From Planctomycetota bacterium (GTDB lineage: Bacteria > Planctomycetota > UBA1135 > GCA-002686595), in contig JANQEJ010000037.1 of assembly GCA_028278425.1 (NCBI GenBank), positions 97,112-161,111 of the forward strand: a stretch of 64,000 nucleotides of DNA. The letters run 5' to 3'. Below are positions 8,604-17,352 of the stretch, piece after piece; positions within the stretch are counted from its first letter, which is position 1; each line of letters begins with the position of its first letter. A program made the position numbers and the translations under genes. A model generated the notes under the pieces. It saw only the letters and a program-made list of their open reading frames with translations, did no database searches and had not been told where the DNA came from.

Positions 8604-11225
8604 ATGGGCCCGCCGCACGCCACCTCCATCGACGACCTCCTCGTCCACGCCGGATGGGTGCGCCGCCTCGCGCGGCGCATGGTCGCCGATCCGCAGGCGG
8701 CGGACGACCTGGAGCAGGAGGCGTGGGTCGCCGCCCTCGAGCACCCGCCGGCCGACGCGCGCAACCCGCGCGGCTGGCTCGCGCGCGTGCTGCGGAACGC
8801 CGCGCGACAGCGCGGCCGCGGCGAGAAGCGCCGCCGCGTTCGCGAGCTGCGCGTCCCCGCGCGCGAGGCGGCGGCGCCGGCGGGCGAGCTCGTCGAGCGG
8901 CTCGCGGCGCACCAGCGGCTCGTGCAGGCCGTGTGGGACCTGGAAGAGCCCTACCGCGGAACCGTCCTCCTACGCTTCTTCGAGGAGCTGTCGCTGAAGG
9001 ACGTGGCGAAGCGGCAGGGCGTTCCGGTCTCGACGGTGGGCACGCGCCTCGCGCGAGGCGTCGAGAAGCTGCGCGAGCGCATGGACCGCGAGTCCGGCGG
9101 CGACCGCCGGGCGTGGTCGCTCGCGTTGGCGCCGCTGGCGGCGAGCACCGCGACGACCGCCCCGCTTTCCACCTCGACGATCGGAACGCTCCTCATGCAA
9201 GCCAAGCTGAAGCTCGCGGTCGCGGCGGCCGCCGTCGTGGCCACGGGCACCGCGTTCGCGGTGTGGACGCACGAAGCCGAGCCCGACCCGCGCGGCGACG
9301 TCGCGCGCGCCGCGCCGGGCGGCGGTGCGGCGACCACGCCGCAGGCCGAAGTAGCGGCGCCGGAAGAAGCGCGCCGCGACCGGCGCGGGACGCCGGCGGC
9401 AGCGCCGGCGGCGAACGAGCCGGGCAACGCGAACATCGACGCGGTCGCGCCGCTCGCGCCCGACCTCGGCTTAGTCGCCGGTCGCGCGCTGGACACCGAC
9501 GGCGCGGGCGTGGCGGGACTCGCCGTCCACGAGATGGGCTTCGCGCCCGACGACGAGCCCCTGGCGATGACGGCCGGCGACGGCTCGTTCGCGTTCGACG
9601 CGCCGGGGCGCGGGCTGCGGCTCGTCGCGACGAGCGCGCACTACGCGACCGTGCTCGCGAGCCATCACGCGCCCGGCACCGCGCGCGAGAAGCTCGTCGT
9701 CGTCGCGCGTCGCCTGCCGCTCGGCGGCGTGGTCGTCGGCGAGGACGGCGTCGCCGCGCCGGACGCCACGCTACGCTTCGCGCTGCCCGAGCGCTGGCGC
9801 AGCCGCTTCACCGAGATCCTCGACGACGCGGCGCCGCTGGAGCGCAACGCCGCCGCGGACGCCGACGGCCGCTTTCGGTTGGACGCGCTGGCGGTGGACG
9901 GCGCGTTCCTCGTCGCCTACGCGACCGGCTTCGAGCCGGAGCTCGTACCCCTGCCAGTGCAACCGACCGACGACCTGCAGATCGTCCTGCGCCGGCCGGA
10001 CCTCGCCGGCGCGGAGCTGACCGGCATGGTGCTCGACCCGCTCGGCGCGCCGGTGCCGGGCGCGCGCGTGGGGCTCGGCTGGGTCGACAGCGTGCTGACC
10101 GACGACACCGGCTTCTTCCGCCTGGACCTGCGCGAGGACGACGGCGCGTTCGACCTGATCGCGGTGAAGCCGGGCTTCCTGCCCGCGGTGATGGCCCCGC
10201 CGGAGAGCTGGCCGCCGTTCGTCGTGCTCGAGCTCGGCGGCGCGCCGCTGACGCTCTCCGGGCGCGTCGTCGACGAGGACGGCGCGCCGCGCCCCGGCGT
10301 GCTCGTCTGGGCCAAGGACCCGACCTTCTTCGGACACATGGAGGAGATGTCGGTGCACGCGGAAGGGCTGCTCGCGGAGCTCCCGACCCGCGCCGTCTTC
10401 GAAAGGATGCGCGCGGAGGACGGTGACCCGGCGAGCTTCGACGCGCGCATGCAGGTCCAGCCGAGCGCGTTCCTCCCGCGCGTCCGCACGGACGCGGACG
10501 GCCGCTTCGAGCTCGTCGGCATGCTGCCGCGCGAGTACACGCTGCGCGCGCTCGACGACGCGACGCTGCGCATGACGGAGTCCGGCCCGTTCGCCGCCGG
10601 ACGGAGCGACGCGCTCCTCCGCCTCCCGCGCCGGGGCTCCGTCGGCGTCGCCGGCATCGTCGTCGACGGCGCGGGCGAGCCCGTCCCCGGCGTCGCGGTG
10701 ATCCCGCGCCGCCAGCCGTTCTCCGCGCCGTGGGGCAGGCACGGCTTCTACAGTTGGCGGGTCGACGGCGAGTCGGCGCGCACGGACGCGAGCGGTCGCT
10801 TCGCCCTGGCGGAGCTCCCGGTTGACGCCGAGGGCGTCGTCCTCGCGCTCGAGTCGGGCGACGTCATGCCGCGGGCCGTCGACCTGGAGGAGGCGGTGCG
10901 CGACGCGCGCGCGAACGGGCGCACGAAGGACGAGCTGCGTTTCGTCGTCGAGGTCCGCTACCACCTCCAGGTCGTGCTCGGCGAAGAACACGGCTGGGTC
11001 GACGACGTACGGGTGCTCGACGAAGAGGGCGAACGCATGACGATCCGCGCGTTCGGGGCCGGCGGCTACTGGACCGGCGGGAGCGCTTCCGTGACCGCGG
11101 GGCGAACGGAGGTGCTCGCGGTCGCCGCGGGTGCCGCGCAGGTCGTGCTGCACGGCGGCAAGGGTGAACCCGAGGCGCACGCGGTGAAGCTCGAGCGCGG
11201 GCGATTGAACGTCATCCGTCCGTAA
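8604..11225 (+). CDS. ECF sigma factor - transmembrane - carboxypeptidase-regulatory-like fusion (copy 2)
   Basis: An 873-residue paralogue of the gene at 5398 with the same architecture. Region 2 is GWVRRLARRMVADPQAADDL; region 4 is LRFFEELSLKDVAKRQGVPV followed by STVGTRLARGVEKLRERM. One transmembrane segment lies near residues 196-217 (AKLKLAVAAAAVVATGTAFA), then about 640 exported residues with repeated regulatory-like modules (LTGMVLDPLGAPVPGARVGL, LSGRVVDEDGAPRPGVLVWA, VAGIVVDGAGEPVPGVAVIP). It keeps the DPTFFG sequence of copy 1 in the third module. The sigma part is more conserved between copies than the exported part, which suggests divergence in the sensed ligand. The two genes are in tandem, separated by the convergent membrane gene. 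Confidence 0.9.
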   Translation: MGPPHATSIDDLLVHAGWVRRLARRMVADPQAADDLEQEAWVAALEHPPADARNPRGWLARVLRNAARQRGRGEKRRRVRELRVPAREAAAPAGELVERLAAHQRLVQAVWDLEEPYRGTVLLRFFEELSLKDVAKRQGVPVSTVGTRLARGVEKLRERMDRESGGDRRAWSLALAPLAASTATTAPLSTSTIGTLLMQAKLKLAVAAAAVVATGTAFAVWTHEAEPDPRGDVARAAPGGGAATTPQAEVAAPEEARRDRRGTPAAAPAANEPGNANIDAVAPLAPDLGLVAGRALDTDGAGVAGLAVHEMGFAPDDEPLAMTAGDGSFAFDAPGRGLRLVATSAHYATVLASHHAPGTAREKLVVVARRLPLGGVVVGEDGVAAPDATLRFALPERWRSRFTEILDDAAPLERNAAADADGRFRLDALAVDGAFLVAYATGFEPELVPLPVQPTDDLQIVLRRPDLAGAELTGMVLDPLGAPVPGARVGLGWVDSVLTDDTGFFRLDLREDDGAFDLIAVKPGFLPAVMAPPESWPPFVVLELGGAPLTLSGRVVDEDGAPRPGVLVWAKDPTFFGHMEEMSVHAEGLLAELPTRAVFERMRAEDGDPASFDARMQVQPSAFLPRVRTDADGRFELVGMLPREYTLRALDDATLRMTESGPFAAGRSDALLRLPRRGSVGVAGIVVDGAGEPVPGVAVIPRRQPFSAPWGRHGFYSWRVDGESARTDASGRFALAELPVDAEGVVLALESGDVMPRAVDLEEAVRDARANGRTKDELRFVVEVRYHLQVVLGEEHGWVDDVRVLDEEGERMTIRAFGAGGYWTGGSASVTAGRTEVLAVAAGAAQVVLHGGKGEPEAHAVKLERGRLNVIRP

Positions 11226-11340
11226 GGCGAATCGAAGCTCCTTGCCGTTTGCATCGCTCGCGCCGAGGATGGGCGCACTCCCTCGCCGCGCGGAGCAGGT
11301 CGAGTGGCTCGCGCGGCACACGACCGAAGCTCTTTCCCTC

Positions 11341-11349
11341 AGGAGGAGG
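11341..11349 (+). promoter_or_regulatory. strong Shine-Dalgarno AGGAGGAGG
   Basis: AGGAGGAGG lies 3 nt before ATG 11353, a few bases closer than usual for its 3' end but well placed for its 5' part. It decides the start of the FG-GAP gene against the longer track ORF at 11242. Confidence 0.6.
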
Positions 11350-11352
11350 CCC

Positions 11353-13446
11353 ATGGTCCCCCGTTTTCTCGCTCTTGCAGCGGCGGCGCTCGCGGCCGCC
11401 TTCCTCCCCGCTTCCGCGCAGTCGTTCGTCAACAACACGGACGACATCCCCGCGACCGTTCGCGACACCGAGAACATCGACTTCGGCGACGTGGACCTGG
11501 ACGGCGACTGGGACGCCGCCCTGGCGAACGGCGGCGATTCCGGCAGCCAGCAGAACGACCTCTGGATCAACCAGGGCGGTCTGCAGGGCGGAACGACCGG
11601 GGTGTTCGCCGACGAGACCGTGCCGCGCTTCCCGAGCGTCGTCGACAACAGCCGCGACCTCGAGTTCGTCGACTTCGACGGCGACTCCGACGTCGACGTG
11701 TACGTCGCAGACATCTCGCAGATCTTCAACCAGCCGAGCCGCTGGTGGACCAACCTGGGCGGCGACCAGGGCGGCGCGCTCGGGTTCTTCGCCGACCAGA
11801 CCGAGACGCGCTGGGTGGGGCTGGGCGGAGCCGGCTCGTCGATCGCGCCCTCGCTCCTGCTTCCGGCCGGCGGCTGGGTGGACTTCCCCGGCGACGGGGA
11901 CTTCGCCGACCTGGACGGCGACGGCGATCTCGACCTCGTGCACTCGAGCTACGGCGGCGCGTACAGCGGCACCGTGCCGACGCGCATCTTCCTCAACGAC
12001 GGCGCAGGTTTCTTCTCCGAGTTCAACCCGTCGGGTTTCCAGCTCCCAGGGCTCAACATCTCGAACGGCGACCCGGCGCTCTGGTGCGACGGCGTGCAGC
12101 AGCACGAGACCGTCGACGCGACCGGCGCCTTCGCGGACATTGCCAACGCCGTCGTCGACTTCGAGCTCGGCGACATGGACGGCGACTTCGACGTCGACGT
12201 CGTCTGGACGGGACGCAACGAAATCAAGCCGCGCTACTTCGTCAACAAGCTCAACGGCGGGTCGCTCGGCTTCCGCGACGTCTCGACGGAGTTCTACCCG
12301 GCGGGCTTCTCCGCCACGAGCTCGACCTTCGACCAGGAGCTCGGCGACCTGGACGACGACGACGACCTCGACCTCTACGGGCTCAACTGGACGTCGGGCT
12401 TCTTCGACGTCACGCTGGAGAACGTCGGCGGGAAGCTGGCCAACCCGACGACGCTTCCCGGCTCTTCTCAGGACGAGGAGGAGGGCGACTTCCTCGACTA
12501 CGACGCCGACGGCGACCTCGACCTTTACGTCGCGAACTTCTCCGGCGGCGACAAGCTCTACCGCAACAACGGCGGCAACCCGATCAGCTTCACCGACGTG
12601 TCGGCATCGGAGCTTCCCACCGGCCTCGCCGGCATCGGGCGCGACGTGGAGACCAACGACGTCGACGGCGATGGCGACTACGACGTGTTCGTCGCGAACA
12701 GCGACGTCGAGACCTTCTACGTCGAGAACATCACGCAAACGCCCGACGCCAACGCGCCGCGGGTCCCGCTCGTCGAGACCGTGAGCGTCGCGGCCGCCAC
12801 CAGCGGCTCGGTGCGCGTGCGCGCGCACGTCTACGACAACGCCGCCTACTACACGATCTGGTACCACGACACCGACCTCCTGGTCAGCGTCGACGGCTGC
12901 GCCCTGCCGGACCTCCCGATGTCCTCGTCGCGCGGTCAGGTGTTCCGCGGCGAGATCCCGTCGAACCTGGTGGGCAGCGTCCAGTATCGGGTGCGCTCGA
13001 CGGACGAGCACGGCAACGCCGGGCTCTCCTCCGTCCAGGGCTACAGCGCGACCGGCAACACCGGCACGCTCTTCGGCGCGGAATCCGCGGGCACCGCCCT
13101 CGCGCCGCCGCAGGTGGCCGCGCTGTCGGAAGCGCGCGAGAACCAGCCGCTGTACGTCGCCGGGACCGGCACATTGGCCGGCGGCCTTGGCTTCCTCGGC
13201 GTGTCGCTCGGCGACCAGGTGCCGCCGCTGCCGGTGCCGTCACTGCCGAACCTGATCCTGAACATCGACGCGGGGCCGCTGTTTCTGGCGAGTGAGAGCT
13301 GCGTGCTCGATGCCTCGGCGAAGTGCGTCGCGGTCTTCGACGTCCCGGGCGGGACGGCGGGCGCCGACGTCTTCTTCCAGTTCGTCGACGTGGCGGGTGA
13401 CGGCACGCTCGGGAGCTCGAAGGGGCTCAAGCTGACGATTCAGTAG
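11353..13446 (+). CDS. secreted FG-GAP/VCBS repeat protein
   Basis: A 697-residue exported protein. A signal peptide (FLALAAAALAAAFLPASAQS) precedes a beta-propeller-like region with many Asp-rich, probably calcium-binding FG-GAP/VCBS motifs: DVDLDGDWDAAL, DFDGDSDVDVYV, DLDGDGDLDLVH, DMDGDFDVDVVW, DYDADGDLDLYV, DVDGDGDYDVFV. These recur about every 60-90 residues. After residue ~500 comes a beta-rich region and a C-terminal module ending SSKGLKLTIQ that resembles the ends of two other secreted proteins in this window. ATG 11353 is chosen for the signal peptide and the AGGAGGAGG ribosome site. The likely location is cell surface or outside; no enzyme motif is visible. Confidence 0.85.
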   Translation: MVPRFLALAAAALAAAFLPASAQSFVNNTDDIPATVRDTENIDFGDVDLDGDWDAALANGGDSGSQQNDLWINQGGLQGGTTGVFADETVPRFPSVVDNSRDLEFVDFDGDSDVDVYVADISQIFNQPSRWWTNLGGDQGGALGFFADQTETRWVGLGGAGSSIAPSLLLPAGGWVDFPGDGDFADLDGDGDLDLVHSSYGGAYSGTVPTRIFLNDGAGFFSEFNPSGFQLPGLNISNGDPALWCDGVQQHETVDATGAFADIANAVVDFELGDMDGDFDVDVVWTGRNEIKPRYFVNKLNGGSLGFRDVSTEFYPAGFSATSSTFDQELGDLDDDDDLDLYGLNWTSGFFDVTLENVGGKLANPTTLPGSSQDEEEGDFLDYDADGDLDLYVANFSGGDKLYRNNGGNPISFTDVSASELPTGLAGIGRDVETNDVDGDGDYDVFVANSDVETFYVENITQTPDANAPRVPLVETVSVAAATSGSVRVRAHVYDNAAYYTIWYHDTDLLVSVDGCALPDLPMSSSRGQVFRGEIPSNLVGSVQYRVRSTDEHGNAGLSSVQGYSATGNTGTLFGAESAGTALAPPQVAALSEARENQPLYVAGTGTLAGGLGFLGVSLGDQVPPLPVPSLPNLILNIDAGPLFLASESCVLDASAKCVAVFDVPGGTAGADVFFQFVDVAGDGTLGSSKGLKLTIQ

Positions 13447-13476
13447 GGGCTGGCGCTCGCGGCGTCGAAGAAGAAG

Positions 13477-13686
13477 AAGAAGAGAAGAAAACCGCAGAGG
13501 AGCGGAGGTCGGCAGAGACTCGCAGAGGCGTGGGCGGCTTCGCCGCCCACGCGAGTTCGATCCACGTGTTCCAGCGTTCCGGCGCTCTGTGGCTTTGAGG
13601 CGCAGAGGCGGGTCGGCTTCGCCTCCCCGCATCTCTTGAGGCAAGGGAGGGAGCGGAGGAACATGAGCAGAGAAAGGTCCGGGCAC
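13477..13686 (+). repeat. left arm of long inverted repeat
   Basis: About 210 bp related in inverted orientation to 13861-14069. It contains the motif series CGCAGAGGAGCGGAGGT / CGCAGAGGCG, a perfect hairpin GTGGGCGGC-TTC-GCCGCCCAC, and a second stem around GAGGCGggtcggcttCGCCTC. Repeats built from CGCAGAGG-like words are, from general knowledge, scattered in many environmental bacterial genomes. The track ORFs over this stretch are shadows of the repeat. Confidence 0.85.
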
Positions 13687-13860
13687 CTCCAACCGTTCTC
13701 CGGGATTCTCCAGTGCCTCCAAGACAACTGCCGCGGTCCCGGCCACTTCCAACGATCTCGACCAACCACCTCGACGCCGGATCGCCGCTCGCGCAACCCA
13801 AACGTGCGACCGAAGACTGGGTGTTTGCTTAGATCGGTTCGAGAGGCAGGACGGGTGGAA

Positions 13861-14069
13861 GTGCCCGGACCCTTCTCTGCTCATGTCCCTCCGCTCCCTC
13901 CCTTGCCTCAGGAGATGCGGGGAGGCGAAGCCGACCCGCCTCTGCGCCTCAAAGCCACAAAGCGCCGGAACGCTGGAACCAGGCGACTTAGTTCGCGAGG
14001 GCGGCGAAGCCGCCCTCGCCTCTGCGACCCTCTGCTCACCTCCGCTCCTCTGCGTTTCTCTTCTCCCAG
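13861..14069 (-). repeat. right arm of long inverted repeat
   Basis: Inverted partner of 13477-13686, very similar but not identical. Its first hairpin reads GAGGGCGGC-TTC-GCCGCCCTC in the same orientation as the left arm, so a T-A pair became an A-T pair with both sides changed. This compensatory change argues for selection on, or faithful copying of, a folded structure. The spacer between the arms (13687-13860) is unique here and holds no convincing gene. The whole 13447-14073 interval is otherwise empty. Confidence 0.85.
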
Positions 14070-14073
14070 CCGT

Positions 14074-15351
14074 CTAAGGCAAGACCGCAATCGGCGCACT
14101 GACCCCGCGCTTCCCCCCGGACTCGTCGAGCACGACGATCACCGCGAACAGCGAGGCAACCTCGCTCCAGCCCGGCCTCGCGCTAAGGTGAGCGAGCGAG
14201 ACGCTCGCATCGCCCCGTTCGTCGAGCTCGCCGTGCAGGCGCGGGTCCTTCGACGAAGCGCGGAAGACCGCGTCCTCGACGAGCGGAAAGTCGCCGGCTC
14301 GCGCCGACGTGCGCACCTCCGTGGACGCCAGAACGACGAAGGCCCGATTCGGATCCGCGCCGCGGATCTCGATCACCGGCGAGCCGCTCGAGCGGTCGAC
14401 CGTGATCTCCGCTTGGCCGATCGTGCGCGACCGGAGGTCGTCGGTGAGAGAGAGCTCCCCGCCCATCTCCACCACCCCGAGCTGCGCCAGGCCGGCGAGC
14501 ACCGCGCGCGCGTAGGCCTCGTAGCCGGCGGCGGTCGGGTGCCCGTCGGGGAGCAGGAAGAGCTCCTCCCCCAGCCGCTCGATCTCGGGAGCGAGAGCTT
14601 CCCGGCAATCGACCAGGTCCGCGCCGAGCTCCGTTGCCGCCGCGCGGATGGTCGCGTTCGCGCGGCCGTACTGCCCTTCGTCGCACGCGTAGGTGAGTAG
14701 CACCGGCCGCGCGCCGCTCGCGCGGATCGCGGCAACGATGCGCGCCAGGCCTTCGCGGATGCCGCGCTCCATCGGCTCGTGTCCGACGTAGGTCTTCTCC
14801 GAATCGTCGTCGGAGACGGACAAGCCGTGCCGGTCGGTTCGCTCCTTCTTCTCTCCGCCCAGCCGCGCCGCCGCAAGCCGAACGAGCCGGACGACGCGCA
14901 GCTCCTTCCACCAGGCCGGCTCGCCGCCGAGGCGCCATTGGTCGTTGTACCCGACCAGGACGAGCACGGCGTCGTGCTCGCCGCCGTCGAGGTACGCCTC
15001 CATCTGGCGGAGGACGAGCGCGGTTCCCAGCCCCGGAAAGCCACCGTTGACGACGCGGTGCGGGCCTCCGGCGACGCGGTCGTCGAGCAGCTCCTCGAGC
15101 CGCGCCGGGTAGCTCTCGACCGCGTCCATCCAGATCCCGTAGGTATTGGAGTCGCCGACGCAGAGAAGGCGCGTCGCCGCGGGACCGACCGCGCGGGTCT
15201 CGCTGCGCGCCCCGCCGACGAAGAGCCCGCCGGCGCGCAGGGCGAGCTCGAGCAGGACGAGCCCGAAGAGCACGGCGGCGAGCTTCGCCGCGGCGCGGCG
15301 TGCGAACCGCGCGCCTCCGCCTCGCGCTACACCCTCGTCAGCCGACGCCAC
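14074..15351 (-). CDS. membrane-anchored SGNH/GDSL hydrolase
   Basis: A 425-residue protein with one N-terminal membrane anchor (LAAVLFGLVLLELALRAGGL, residues ~28-47) and an SGNH hydrolase domain. Block I is LLCVGDSNTYG (nucleophile Ser), block II centres on VVNGGFPG, block III is LVGYNDQWR, and block V is LPDGHPTAAGYEAYA with the catalytic Asp-x-x-His. The family covers esterases, lipases and acetyl-transfer partners acting on surface polysaccharide. GTG 15351 is the start; TAGAAT 9 nt upstream overlaps the stop codon of the decarboxylase gene. After residue ~290 a beta-rich tail of unknown role follows. A second SGNH protein occurs at 32326. Confidence 0.88.
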   Translation of the reverse strand: MASADEGVARGGGARFARRAAAKLAAVLFGLVLLELALRAGGLFVGGARSETRAVGPAATRLLCVGDSNTYGIWMDAVESYPARLEELLDDRVAGGPHRVVNGGFPGLGTALVLRQMEAYLDGGEHDAVLVLVGYNDQWRLGGEPAWWKELRVVRLVRLAAARLGGEKKERTDRHGLSVSDDDSEKTYVGHEPMERGIREGLARIVAAIRASGARPVLLTYACDEGQYGRANATIRAAATELGADLVDCREALAPEIERLGEELFLLPDGHPTAAGYEAYARAVLAGLAQLGVVEMGGELSLTDDLRSRTIGQAEITVDRSSGSPVIEIRGADPNRAFVVLASTEVRTSARAGDFPLVEDAVFRASSKDPRLHGELDERGDASVSLAHLSARPGWSEVASLFAVIVVLDESGGKRGVSAPIAVLP

Positions 15352-15360
15352 GACGTCGCC

Positions 15361-15366
15361 ATTCTA
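15361..15366 (-). promoter_or_regulatory. -10-like TAGAAT before SGNH hydrolase
   Basis: TAGAAT on the minus strand ends 9 nt before GTG 15351, and its TAG is also the stop codon of the upstream decarboxylase gene. The promoter signal is thus built into the end of the preceding gene. Confidence 0.45.
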
Positions 15367-16755
15367 CTCGCCCACGAGACGCTCCAGCGCGTCGAGGATC
15401 TCCTCCACGTGCTCGACGCCCGTGCCGGCGTGCATGAACGTCATCCGCAGCACGCGCCTGCCGTCGAGCACCGTGCCCGTGAGAAAGCCCGTACCCGAGG
15501 CGTTGAGGCGCTCGCGCAGCACCGCGTTGTGCTCGTCGAGCGCGCGCGCGTCTCCGGCGAAACGCGCCGGCACGTGCCGGAAGCAGAGGATGTTCGTCTG
15601 CGGCTCGTGCGGCACCTCGAACTCCGGCCGCGCGGCGATCGCCTGCGCCGCGGCGCGCGCGGTGGCGACCGTCCGCTCCTGGAGCGCGGCGATGCCGTCG
15701 GCGCCGCGAAGCTGCAGCGAGAGCCAGACGCGCAGCGCGTCGGCGCGCCGCGAGCACTGGAGCGCCAGCGGCCCCTGGTCCCAGCTCGGCCCCTCGGCGC
15801 GCTCGTGGAAGATGTACGGCGCCGACTGGTCGAAGGCCGCCGCGAGCCGCGCGCGCTCGCGCACGAGCACCAGCGCGGTCGAGATCGGCTGGAACATCAT
15901 CTTGTGCAGGTCGAGCGCGAAGCTGTCGGCGCGTTCCAGGCCGGCGAGCATCGGCCGCAGGCGCTCGGAGAGGAGGAACGCCCCCGCGTGCGCCGCGTCG
16001 ACGTGGAACCAGACTCCGCGCTCGGCGCAGACGTCCGCCAGCGCTTCGAGGTCGTCGACGGCGGCGGTCGGCGTCGAGCCCGCGGTGGCGACCAGCGCGA
16101 CGACGGTGCGGCCTTCGTCGCGCGCGCGGTCGAGCGCCGCGGCGGCGCGCTCCGGGTCCAGCCGACCTTCGGCGTCGCCGGCATCGACGGAGACGACGCC
16201 GCGGCGTCCGAGGCCGAGCAGCCCCGCCGCGCGCTCGACGCAGTAGTGCGCGCTCGCCGCGGCGACGACGCAGCCGCGCCGGCCGTCCATTCCCTCTTCC
16301 CAGGCGTCGGGGAAGGCGCGGGCGCGGGCGGCGGCGAGGCCGGTCAGGTTGCCGACCGCTCCGCCGCTCACGAAGGTGCCGCCGTATCCGGCGTCCCAGC
16401 CGACGAGCCCGGCGAACCACGCGAGGACGCGGTGCTCGATCACCGTCGCACCAGGCGACATCTCCCACACCGCCATGCCGTTGTTCATCACGGAGGCGAC
16501 GAGGTCGGCGGCGCCGGCCTCCGGCAGCGGCGGCGCGACCTGGTGCCCGACGTAACGACGGTGGATGAGCCTCGTCGCAACGCTGACGTAGTCCTCTTCG
16601 AAGCGCCGGAGCACGTCGTCGGCGGGCTTGCCCTCGCGCGGCAACGCCTCGTCGAAGCGCGCAGCGACGTCCTCGGGCGTGAGCGCGGTGCGCACGCGCT
16701 CCCCCTCGCCGGTCGCGAGCCAGCGCGCCGCGATCGCGACGGCGCGCTCGGCCAC
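15364..16755 (-). CDS. PLP-dependent decarboxylase (group II, aromatic-L-amino-acid type)
   Basis: About 463 residues of a fold-type I pyridoxal-phosphate enzyme of the group II decarboxylase family. The PLP-lysine segment is DSFALDLHKMMFQP, the cofactor Asp/His region is WFHVDAAHAGAFL, and TAGSTPTAAVDD is typical. The family removes the carboxylate of aromatic amino acids, glutamate or related substrates; the substrate is not decidable here. The best canonical start is GTG 16755, but the family-typical N-terminus DPYEPEEFRRVAE begins 11 codons earlier at an ATA codon (16788) that overlaps the upstream stop as ATAG. The real start may therefore be non-canonical. It is in an apparent operon with the membrane protein upstream. 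Confidence 0.9.
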   Translation of the reverse strand: MAERAVAIAARWLATGEGERVRTALTPEDVAARFDEALPREGKPADDVLRRFEEDYVSVATRLIHRRYVGHQVAPPLPEAGAADLVASVMNNGMAVWEMSPGATVIEHRVLAWFAGLVGWDAGYGGTFVSGGAVGNLTGLAAARARAFPDAWEEGMDGRRGCVVAAASAHYCVERAAGLLGLGRRGVVSVDAGDAEGRLDPERAAAALDRARDEGRTVVALVATAGSTPTAAVDDLEALADVCAERGVWFHVDAAHAGAFLLSERLRPMLAGLERADSFALDLHKMMFQPISTALVLVRERARLAAAFDQSAPYIFHERAEGPSWDQGPLALQCSRRADALRVWLSLQLRGADGIAALQERTVATARAAAQAIAARPEFEVPHEPQTNILCFRHVPARFAGDARALDEHNAVLRERLNASGTGFLTGTVLDGRRVLRMTFMHAGTGVEHVEEILDALERLVGE

Positions 16756-16784
16756 GCGCCGGAACTCTTCAGGCTCGTACGGAT

Positions 16785-17264
16785 CTATTGGAACGGGCTC
16801 TCGCGGTCGGGCGCGGCGGCGCGCAGCTTGGTCTCGAACTCGGCGTGGTGCGCGTTGGCGAGCCCGACGGCCGTCCACTCGCCGCGCAGGCGGAAGCGCA
16901 GGTGGTCGCCGGTCAGCCGCCATTCCTCGAGGTCCGCGAGGCGCCGCACGTACCAGCCGCGCCGGACGCCGTCGCGGCCGCAGACGCGGTCGCCGTCCGC
17001 GGGACGCAGCAGCACGAACGCGAGCGTCAGCGCCAGCGTCGAGAGGCTCCACGGCAGCGGAACCTGATCGCTCCCGAGCACGGCGGCGATGAGCGCCGCG
17101 GCGACGAGGCCCACGCCGAAGAGGCGGCCGCGGAGTCCGGGCAGCTCGCGCTGAACGACGTCCCCCACCGCGCGGGCGCGGACGCGCACGGCGAGCGCGA
17201 GCGCGACGCCGACGGCGAGCGCGACGTCGGCGCAAAGGAAGACGGCCTGGAAGTGGGCGGGCAT
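16785..17264 (-). CDS. small membrane protein, unknown function
   Basis: A 159-residue protein with about four hydrophobic segments: FLCADVALAVGVALALAV, GRLFGVGLVAAALIAAVLG, PWSLSTLALTLAFVLL and a C-terminal soluble domain (YVRRLADLEEWRLTGDHLRF). I do not recognise the family. The start ATG 17264 lies inside the left 63-bp direct repeat and has a TATTCT hexamer 10 nt upstream. Its stop touches the decarboxylase start region. The gene was probably divergent from the acyl-CoA ligase gene before the radical SAM cassette separated them. Confidence 0.7.
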   Translation of the reverse strand: MPAHFQAVFLCADVALAVGVALALAVRVRARAVGDVVQRELPGLRGRLFGVGLVAAALIAAVLGSDQVPLPWSLSTLALTLAFVLLRPADGDRVCGRDGVRRGWYVRRLADLEEWRLTGDHLRFRLRGEWTAVGLANAHHAEFETKLRAAAPDRESPFQ

Positions 17265-17315
17265 GGGGGCGCGTAGAATAGCGTGCCCGACGCCCTTTCC
17301 ACTCCACGGCGTGAC
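17253..17315 (+). repeat. left 63-bp direct repeat flanking the radical SAM cassette
   Basis: It aligns without gaps to 21473-21535 with about seven mismatches, all but one clustered in the 13 bases after gtagaat. It contains the first codons of the membrane protein (minus strand) and a copy of the first codons of the acyl-CoA ligase (CCCTTTCCnCTCCACGGCGT). The repeat therefore spans the junction of the two flanking genes. Confidence 0.9.
17275..17280 (-). promoter_or_regulatory. -10-like TATTCT before membrane protein gene
   Basis: TATTCT on the minus strand ends 10 nt before ATG 17264, in the left direct repeat. The same bases read TAGAATA on the plus strand, so this short site can serve as a -10 element in both directions. 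That fits an ancestral divergent promoter. Confidence 0.45.
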
Positions 17316-17352
17316 GGGAGCGGAGGGGACGGTTCCCCACCCGAAGGGAGAT

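Noticed and set aside
13240-14700. Several ORFs across the 13.5-14.1 kb interval
   Set aside because: They are made from the inverted repeat read on both strands; similar peptides appear in both arms because of the repeat, not because of protein conservation.
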